64,000 nucleotides of DNA from Pseudeuparius sepicola (Eukaryota; Arthropoda; Insecta; Coleoptera; Anthribidae). The notes under the pieces are model-generated. The model was not told where the DNA came from. It worked only from the letters and a program-made list of their open reading frames with translations, and searched no databases. This document shows, piece by piece, positions 56,470 through 64,000 of the stretch. The position numbers and the translations under genes were made by a program. Where the stretch lies: the NCBI GenBank assembly GCA_963920635.1, contig OY987299.1, forward strand, positions 122,823,373 to 122,887,372. Reading direction: 5' to 3'. Numbering within the stretch: position 1 is the stretch's first letter; each line of letters opens with the position of its first letter.

Positions 56470-59400
56470 TAATCAACAGCATTGATTGGTTATAAACTAA
56501 ACTGAGAAAAGTCAATCCTCTAGACGTCAAGCACATACCTGGTCCGAATATAAAAAATTTATTACTTTAATTTCATGAGCCCTTACTTACAGAATTAAGT
56601 TAGTAGTTAGACCTGCATCGGTTCAAAAATGTAACGCTAGAATATTGGAGAAGGTGCCAATTCTTGGTGATGTTAGAAACATAACATGTAAAACGCAATA
56701 AAGCCAAGTTTTCAGTCGAAAAACTTTATTGTCATAGCTTGAACTATTTTAGACCCATTTAGGTAAATTATATTGTGATTGCCGAAGCATCCTCACAAAA
56801 AATGACATAATTCTTTAGGATTTTTTCACTATACATATTATATACCTATTTTTTCTGGAAAATAAATTTTCATAAGCATATTTTGTGATTGTGGTTAATG
56901 GAAGTTAAAAATAAAAAAATATAATGCAGCAGCCGGCCAAAAATTAAGATTTCTTTAATTTGCAAGAAAAAAAAACATTATTTTGCATTCTGTGGCAAAA
57001 CCCCAAATAAGTTATCTATTAAATTTAGTGAAAATATTCCAAAATCAAATAATAGTTTTCATGTCGCATGCACAGAGTGCAACAAACTGGATGTTTTTTT
57101 GGGGGGTAGGTGTACTGTGCTCGATTTTTGAGGGCAGTGAAAAGCAGTTGAATCTCAAAATCTTGATTCGTTTTGGAGATACAGGGCATTTTTCGTTTTT
57201 TAACATGTCAGACAGTCCCTCCTTGTAATATGTTTTGATTTTTGCTAAAAATCTTCTGTCATACTACTCCAATGTATAATAATTATTGAGGTATGTCGGT
57301 ATGTCTTTGTCAACTAAATCCTGTAAGGTAGACCTTCATATTTTTTTATTGCACTTGTGTTGACTTTTTCCAATATAACAATCTACTGATGTTGTCCATG
57401 ATTCTTCGCTATTTCCAGGAAGTCAGCTTACATTCATCTAAAATAAGTTTCCCATTAATATGTGCAAAAATGTTACAAGCGTGCTTAGTTCTATTAGTTG
57501 ACAAAGTTAATGTCACTAGTGCAGAAAAGTACAACTTTCCGCATCAAAATGGATGCGACAAAGTGTACTACTACGGACTTAATTAATTAAATACTTCATT
57601 AGATCATACAAGAAAAAAATACCCGCAAAAAGTCATTGACGGTCAAGCACTTGATATCGAATGAAACTCTGCTGTCGAACTTGCATTGACTTTAGATTAT
57701 TTAAATTAGTTCTGAATCATGGTTTTCACATGTAGATATCAACGATCGTTTTTACAAACGCATGATTTCTTGTTTTGATAATCGATTTCAACATTGGGCT
57801 GTGCGACACCCCCACGCCCCCTCCCCCATATCTTAACTATAGGTATATACACAATAAGTATTTCTTTACTGTACTAGCAACTAAACTAGAAGCACAAAAA
57901 GCTGTATCTACGTATGTGCCACGATGTATGATCCTCGTACATCGTGGTATGTGCATAATTTAGGACTAATCTGCTTATGTTGGGTAATTACAACATAATA
58001 TACCTACTTCCATAACTATTCAGTTGAATTTCTTCATTTTTAACCACAGTATCATTAACATTTTTCTTATTAATTTTGTGCTCGGGGGTAATTTTTGCCT
58101 TAACCGGGCATTATGCATTCATTGCTATGTTCTTTCCTCTGCGTGTCTCCAATAACATTGTTACCATAATATTTATTCTCTAGTCTTCCTAAAACCAGAA
58201 TTTAAGCTATATCATCATCATTAAGCAATATTAAAACAATATACAAATCAAATAACAAACATACCTCTTCATTTCTCCATGTTTTGCTCCCCGTTTTTAT
58301 TGATAAAATTGACACACCATATCAAAATCTATGCAAGGCAAGTTATCAGGACAAGCTTTAACAAATCTTGCCTTCATTATAAACCGAAAAAATAAAGTAT
58401 TCACAGCAAGATTCTTTTAAAACTGAGAATAGAATTTATTTAGTTTTCACTAAGGTTATTAACCTTGGTTTCGGCGTTCCGCGGGCGAAAGTGAGGTTAT
58501 ATGCAAAGTGCGGCGTTGCCGACGATTTTCTTTAAAGCATTGAGTAATATGTCATCTGTCATATTTTATAGGGGGCATCTAATAAGTTCAGAATGGGATC
58601 AGTAAAATCCAAATATTTCATGAAATGCTACGAAATTTGATTATTTCTCATCAGGCGCATACAAACTGAATCTAATAATTTGCCTGGGAATGCTTGGTTA
58701 TATAAAAAAAGACGAAATAAGTACTAAGAAAATAGCAGGTACTTATTGAAATTAGGGATCGTGACGTCACATTCCCTACTTTTGCGACCGTTTTTTTTCA
58801 ATTTTTGAGCAAACTAATGGGAAAAAAAATCTGTTGGTTGGGTTTCGTGATTATCTAGACATGTTTTACAAATTCCAAGGCAAAAAATTATTTTTCATTC
58901 CTAAGTATACTTGTCCATTAACGAAAGGTATTATCGATAATAGGCACACCACTTGTTATATTACCCCTGAAAATGCATGTAAGCCGTAAATATTATATTA
59001 TTATTAGAATTAAATTGTTTTATGTAGGTTTTAATTTGAATGAAATATTTTATTGTTATTTAGAAAAAATATAAGATAATAAAACTATATTTTCTAAAGA
59101 TCGGAAATCTGGTACAGAGGCAAGTAGAACATTGACAGGAGAACAACTTTTCTAAACAACATTTTAGAAATTATCAAACCAATAAATTTCGTGTTATATG
59201 ACAGATAAAAAAATGACGTGATTCCTTTTGAGCACCTTATTTTTCGATTCTTTTATTTTAGCTTTTTTTTCTACACGAGCTCGTCGAGTGTTAACAGTGG
59301 CCAAAAAACGATTATCGACCTATTGCAAATTCTAGTCATTGCCCACGGCCCGCTGGCTGCAATCAGATGTCGCGTCGGACTGGCGGCGCGTCGTATCATA

Positions 59401-59515
59401 AGAGCTAATAAACTCCATAGGTCGAAACAAAAATTTATGCATTCAAGTTACACCCTGCATATAGTATTGTTAAGGTATAGCGAACTCAATTCGAATGTGA
59501 AACTACACTAACCGA
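56470..59515. other. AT-rich non-coding
   Basis: No gene is recognised in this 3-kb stretch. Short frames (56983-57228, 57389-57586, 59218-59511) lack domain features. A small hairpin at 57918-57951 pairs CCACGATGTA with TACATCGTGG. Confidence 0.45.
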
Positions 59516-59519
59516 CCCC

Positions 59520-59870
59520 CATAGATCGATCGCGCACGTATAACCGATCGCCCATCGAAAATGATCGAAGGGTCGGGGTTATAGCATCCCCTATAATGAC
59601 AAAGCAAAGGGGTGCACTGCACCGCTAGCGTATTCGCCTGCGTATACCGTGCAGCGATTTTCGAATGCGGCGGAGGGCCGGGGGACCCGCCGGCGCTCGG
59701 CCGCCCATCAATCCTAATCCCCCGATCGAACCCTTCCGTCCACCTGGCCCTCTCGGTCGGACAAAGGGCGCAAAGGGCCGCCGCCGACAGTGACACATTT
59801 TTCGGGGGATCGATCGCGGCCCGATGCCCCGCTATATAGACGGGGCCACCGGGGATTTGGCCTTGAAAAG
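59520..59870. other. GC-rich island with GATC/CGATCG motifs
   Basis: CpG-rich block with repeated CGATCG and GATCGATCG strings and TATATAGA near 59832. Frames on both strands are open by composition only. Confidence 0.4.
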
Positions 59871-59932
59871 AAGATACGAAAGTTCCGCCCCATACCGCTC
59901 ACCTTCTATATCGGTGTAGCCAAATAGTATAT

Positions 59933-60613
59933 TACATAGCAAGAGTTGTAAACAGCTTATTACGTATGAGTGGAAAAGTTGCGCACGAGCCGCGCAGCGG
60001 CGAGTGCTGTAATTCCACGAGTATGTAATAAGCTTACTATACTCGAGTTTTGTACTATAATTTTTCATCGACGAAAGAAAAACTATTATAATAGATAAAC
60101 TATACTTCTGATTATCTGACAGGCAACAATTAGTAGGTTGGTTGGTTGCTATGGTGGCGCGGATGCCGCGCTAACAAGGCACCCGTGATAATTGTGTTTT
60201 AATTAAAAACAGATATGTAATTTTTTTTCTACTCCTATGCTAGTAACATACCTATTAAGTGACGGTTTAGGTTATAAGTAAGTTCATTGTTACCAACACT
60301 GATACGTAATGACTGACACGTAATAAAAAAATTACATTATCTGTTCTTAATTAAAACGCAATTATTACGCGGCATCCGCGTCACCATAGCAACTAACCGA
60401 CATACTAATTGTTGCCGGTCAGATAATCAGAAGTATAATTTATCTATTGTAATAGTTTTTCTTTCGTCGAAGAAAAATTATAATACAAAACTCGAGTTGT
60501 AAGCTTATTACATACTCGTGGAATTACAGCACTCGCCGCTGCGCGGCTCGTGCGCAACTTTTCCACTCATACATAATAAGCTGTTTACAACTCTCGCTAT
60601 GTAATATACTATT
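59933..60613. repeat. Palindromic element, ~290-bp arms
   Basis: The arms 59933-60232 and 60324-60613 match in inverted orientation and contain a GC-rich core (GAGCCGCGCAGCGGCGAGTG). The loop is about 91 bp, and a second inverted copy of the loop continues outside the right arm (about 60660-60755). Confidence 0.88.
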
Positions 60614-60668
60614 ATTACGTGTCAGTCATTACGTGTCAGTCATTACGTGTCAGTCATTACGTGTCAGT
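60614..60668. repeat. Short tandem repeat CATTACGTGTCAGT
   Basis: Four near-exact 14-bp units immediately outside the palindrome's right arm. The complementary ACTGACACGTAAT occurs once in the loop near 60312. Confidence 0.9.
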
Positions 60669-60759
60669 GTTCGTAACAATGGACTTACTTATAACCTAAT
60701 CCGTTACTTAGGTAATAGGTATGTTACTAGTATAGGAGTAGAAAATAGTTATTTACATT

Positions 60760-61800
60760 GCCATTGTCAGATGCGTATAAGTGCACTTTTTTGGCCGAGG
60801 AGGTTGTTTAAAGACCGAGGCAACGCGAGCGTTGTCAAGAATTTAAAATTATGCTTCTTGGACAAACTTTGAATCAATTGATTTACTTTTATGGAACAAT
60901 TGATTTACTTTTACGGATCTGCATGGTTTTGAGTGTTTTGACCATCTAAAATCTAAACAATATGCCCATAATTTTTAAATTCTGCACCTGTAGGTGTGTT
61001 GTTAAGAGTAGGTATAAAGAAAGAATGTTCAAAATTTCCAATGCATGTAGGTACACATGATCTTACGAAGGAAACATTATGTAACAAATTAGTTTCAAAA
61101 CAAAAGAACTAAATTCCAAACTCAATTGTTGTTTTTTCCTTTAAAAGGGTCGTTTCACACAATAAAGTATCTAATGAATTCTGAATTATCAGACCGTTAA
61201 AAATAGCAGGTGAAAATTAACTAATTTTTTATTTTAAAACTCGAATGGAAAAAAAAATATTTTAAAAAAGAGTAACCTAATGGGTATTTTCTTATTGTAA
61301 AAAAAAGTGTTAAACTATTTTTATAGTGTAAATAATATTTATATTATATAATATATTATTTATATGTATAACTGTTAACCCTATTAGGCAACAATATCTG
61401 GAACCATTTCTATTCAGCACTGAATTCTTTAAAAAAAATCTCGCACTATTTTTGCGTTACGAAGGCACCCTTTTAAACCCATTGATTAGACTATACAACT
61501 TTGTAAGATAACTGTATGCTCTATATGAACCTATTAATACGTTATCTCGTATATGGTAGGAAGTATGTAAGATGGTAGGGAATTTTTCTAAAAAATTTAA
61601 CACAAAACCACAAATGATTTCGATTTATTTTTTTTTTATTGAAAAAAAAGTTAAATAACAAAAATAAAATAAAATACATTAATATTTAACATAAAATACT
61701 ATATTTGCAGTAAAGTCTCTTACAGCAATTTTATTAATTAAAATATATAATCTATTTTAAAAAGAACATTTTTCTCTGCACCAATGATCTACGTAAAAAC
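60760..61800. other. AT-rich non-coding
   Basis: No gene or repeat structure recognised beyond A/T homopolymer runs. Confidence 0.4.
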
Positions 61801-61804
61801 TAAA

Positions 61805-63713
61805 TAATAGTTATTTATGTACCAAGGCACTGAAGTTCAACTTTTTATGACTCATGTGGAATTTAGTTGCCAAGGCCTTTGACCGAGGCAAATAAACCAC
61901 ATGAGTCATAAAAAGAACTTTAGTGCCGAGGTACATATTATATTTTTTTGAAATTGGAAAAAAAATGTTTTATTAGGCAAGAAAAGAATAATAAGGGATC
62001 ACCCGTCCATGAACCGACTACGCGCGGCGTTGCTTGACTTTGACGATCGCTCTACCTAGGTCAAGTATGGCGAAGATACGGCGGCTTCGAACAGAAAAAC
62101 CAAACTGCTGCTTGTTGTGCAGCCTCTATAATAAATCTATTGATATTCAAACCTACTAAAATATTTATACTGATAGATTGCGCTGCTATAGGTAACAATT
62201 TCGCAATGTGTACGAATAGTTAAATGGGCCTTTATTGGCCGGGTATTGAATATTTGGTCACTTTTGACGGGCGATGGCTCCGCGTCTGACGTTTGATGTT
62301 TACATCTCGCCTATACTTATTGAAAAAATCGTACATTAATGGGTTACTTCAGTGCCGATTTCTGAGCTTTTAATGACGATTTTGGGACACTTTACTGCCG
62401 ATTTCAAGAAAACATTTTTTAAGGGCATGCATGCTGTCCAGTGTGCAGAACGCAGAACAACGATCACTCGCTATATCGAGACGTATGCACAACACAATCT
62501 TTTATTAATCTTTTATTAACAAGAAAATAGTTATTTATGTACCAAGGCACTGAAGTTCAACTTTTTATGACTCATGTGGAGTTTAGTTGCTGAGGCCTCT
62601 GGCCGAGGCAAATAATACATGAGTCATAAAAAGAACTTCAGTGCAGAGGTACATATTATATTTTTCTTGAAATCGGAAAAAAAATGTTTTATTAGGCAAG
62701 AAAATAATAATAAGGGATCACCCGTCCACGAACCTTCTACGCGCGGCGTTGCTTGACTTTACCGATCGCTCTACCTAGGACAAGTATAATGACGTACGGC
62801 ACCTTCTGACAGAAAAACCAAACTGCTGCTTCTTGTGCAGCCTACACAACAAATCCATTGATATTCAAATTTACTAAAATATGTATATACTGAAGGATTG
62901 CGCTTCTATAACAAACAGTTTCGCAATGTGTACGAAAAGTTAAATGAGCCTTTATCGGCCGGGTTCTGAATATTTGGTCACTTTTGACGAGCGATTTCTC
63001 CGCGTCTGACGTTTGATGTTTACATCTCGCCAAGACCTACTTATTGAAAAAATGTAGCCCATTATTGTACGATTTCTGTGCTTTTAATGACGATTTTGGG
63101 ACATTTTAATGCCGATTTCAAGAAATAGTTATTTATGTACCAAGGCACTGAAGTTCAACTTTTTATGACTCATGTGGAGTTTAGTTGCTGAGGCCTCTGG
63201 CCGAGGCAAATAAACCACATGAGTCATAAAAAGAACTTCAGTGCCGAGGTACATATTATATTTTTCTTGAAATCGGAAAAAAAAATGTTTTATTAGGCAA
63301 GAAAATCACCCGTCCACGAACCGACTACGCGCGGCGTTGCTTGACTTTACCGATCGCTCTACCTAGGACAAGTATAATGATGTACGGCACCTTCTGATAG
63401 AAAAACCAAAGTGCTGCTTCTTGTGCAGCCTACACAACAAATCTATTGATTTTCAAATTTACTAAAATATGTATACTGAAGGATTGCGCTTCTATATGAA
63501 ACAATTTCCCAATGTGTACGAAAAGTTAAATGAGCCTTTATCGGCCGGGTTTTGAATATTTGGTCACTTTTGACGAGCGATTTCTCCGCGTCTGACGTTT
63601 GATGTTTACATCTCGCCAAGACCTACTTATTGAAAAAATGTAGCCCATTATTGTACGATTTCTGTGCTTTTAATGACGATTTTGGGACATTTTAATGCCG
63701 ATTTCAAGAAAAA
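61805..63713. repeat. Three direct copies of a ~600-bp unit
   Basis: Units start at 61805, 62526 and 63124 with AATAGTTATTTATGTACC and end GCCGATTTCAAGAAA. Units 2 and 3 are closest to each other. Unit 1 has about 110 bp extra before unit 2 (62414-62525). Unit 3 lacks the ATAATAAGGGAT stretch near its GGCAAGAAAA. Each contains GCGCGGCGTTGCTTGACTTT and a 40-bp hairpin. No shared open frame; a non-coding tandem family. Confidence 0.92.
61816..61938. repeat. Conserved hairpin within each tandem unit
   Basis: Arms TATGTACCAAGGCACTGAAG...TGACTCATGTGG and their complement, with a short loop rich in GAGGC/GCCTC. The hairpin is repeated in units 2 (from about 62537) and 3 (from about 63135). The stem is kept in all three copies although loop bases vary. 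Confidence 0.8.
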
Positions 63714-64000
63714 TATATTATTACCTACCTACACTACACCTACATATAATACCGGTAATATGATGGTATATTTTATATAACATATATATGCCTACCTTCG
63801 AAAATAGACACCAAATTTTCCAACCCCCACCCTTACAGTCTTGAGTCCATGATTTTAGTTTTTGCACAACACATCGAGCGCGGATGAAAAGTGCTCGGAA
63901 AAGTGTGACAAGTCCAAACGCATCTGCAAAAAAATTGGCCACGGCCTGGCTCTTCCCTATCGCCGGCGCTTCTCCTCCCTAAGAAATACATTTCAAGAAT
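63714..64000. other. Non-coding window end
   Basis: No gene recognised. A short frame at 63721-63942 has no recognisable domain. Confidence 0.35.

Noticed and set aside
61805..63713. Long terminal repeats of a retrotransposon
   Set aside because: Three adjacent direct copies, no reverse transcriptase, primer-binding site or TG...CA ends between them.

Overview
The window reads as intergenic or intronic DNA of an arthropod, most likely a hemipteran insect. It is AT-rich and has dense self-complementary AGGT/ACCT microsatellite patches, GT-AG introns of about 80 bp, and many eukaryotic cut-and-paste transposon families. There are no bacterial-style operons, CRISPR arrays or rRNA genes, and I found no complete host gene of known function. 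The assignment to Hemiptera is inference from repeat style only.

Layout. 0-5 kb: a THAP-domain relic on the minus strand, then a run of palindromic (foldback) repeats. 5-14 kb: AGGT/ACCT-rich DNA with small inverted-repeat elements and GC-rich islands; the island at 12.7-13.5 kb looks most like a promoter. 14.6-17 kb: a nested palindrome. 17.9-24.5 kb: an inverted pair of a ~500-bp element flanking a hAT element. That hAT has a heat-shock-like promoter and is split by a TACAGGGTG element whose TA target duplication can be read exactly. A mariner-type transposase C-terminus sits in another palindrome at 21.6-22.8 kb. 25-28.2 kb: two more long palindromes, one carrying a DDE transposase relic. 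28.7-34.0 kb: a 5.3-kb element with inverted subterminal tandem arrays and a broken C2H2 zinc-finger gene. 34.9-38.2 kb: a palindrome with ~570-bp arms and TACAGGGTG ends, whose loop holds a broken Crypton-like tyrosine recombinase gene with an intron. 39.6-39.9 kb: an intact two-exon THAP domain, the best coding sequence here. 41.8-43.0 kb: a small, apparently multi-exon gene relic. 44.4-45.1 and 54.0-54.6 kb: two P-element-like non-autonomous copies, in opposite orientation, each keeping a THAP first exon. 46.3-47.5 kb: a triple-nested palindrome. 48.0-48.3 kb: a Tc1-type transposase C-terminus. 50.1-51.6 kb: tandem duplications. 52.5-53.5 kb: a nearly loop-free hairpin of ~860 bp. 56.2-56.5 kb: a small element with a clean 7-bp duplication. 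59.9-60.7 kb: a palindrome. 61.8-63.7 kb: a ~600-bp unit repeated three times, each with a conserved 40-bp hairpin.

The unifying theme is a family of elements ending in TACAGGGTG...CACCCTGTA (or TACAGTG/TACACTG variants) that insert at TA and form long palindromes. Their loops contain other elements, transposase pieces or an unrelated recombinase gene, often in symmetrical shells. Most coding sequence belongs to mobile elements and is broken by frameshifts, deletions or insertions.
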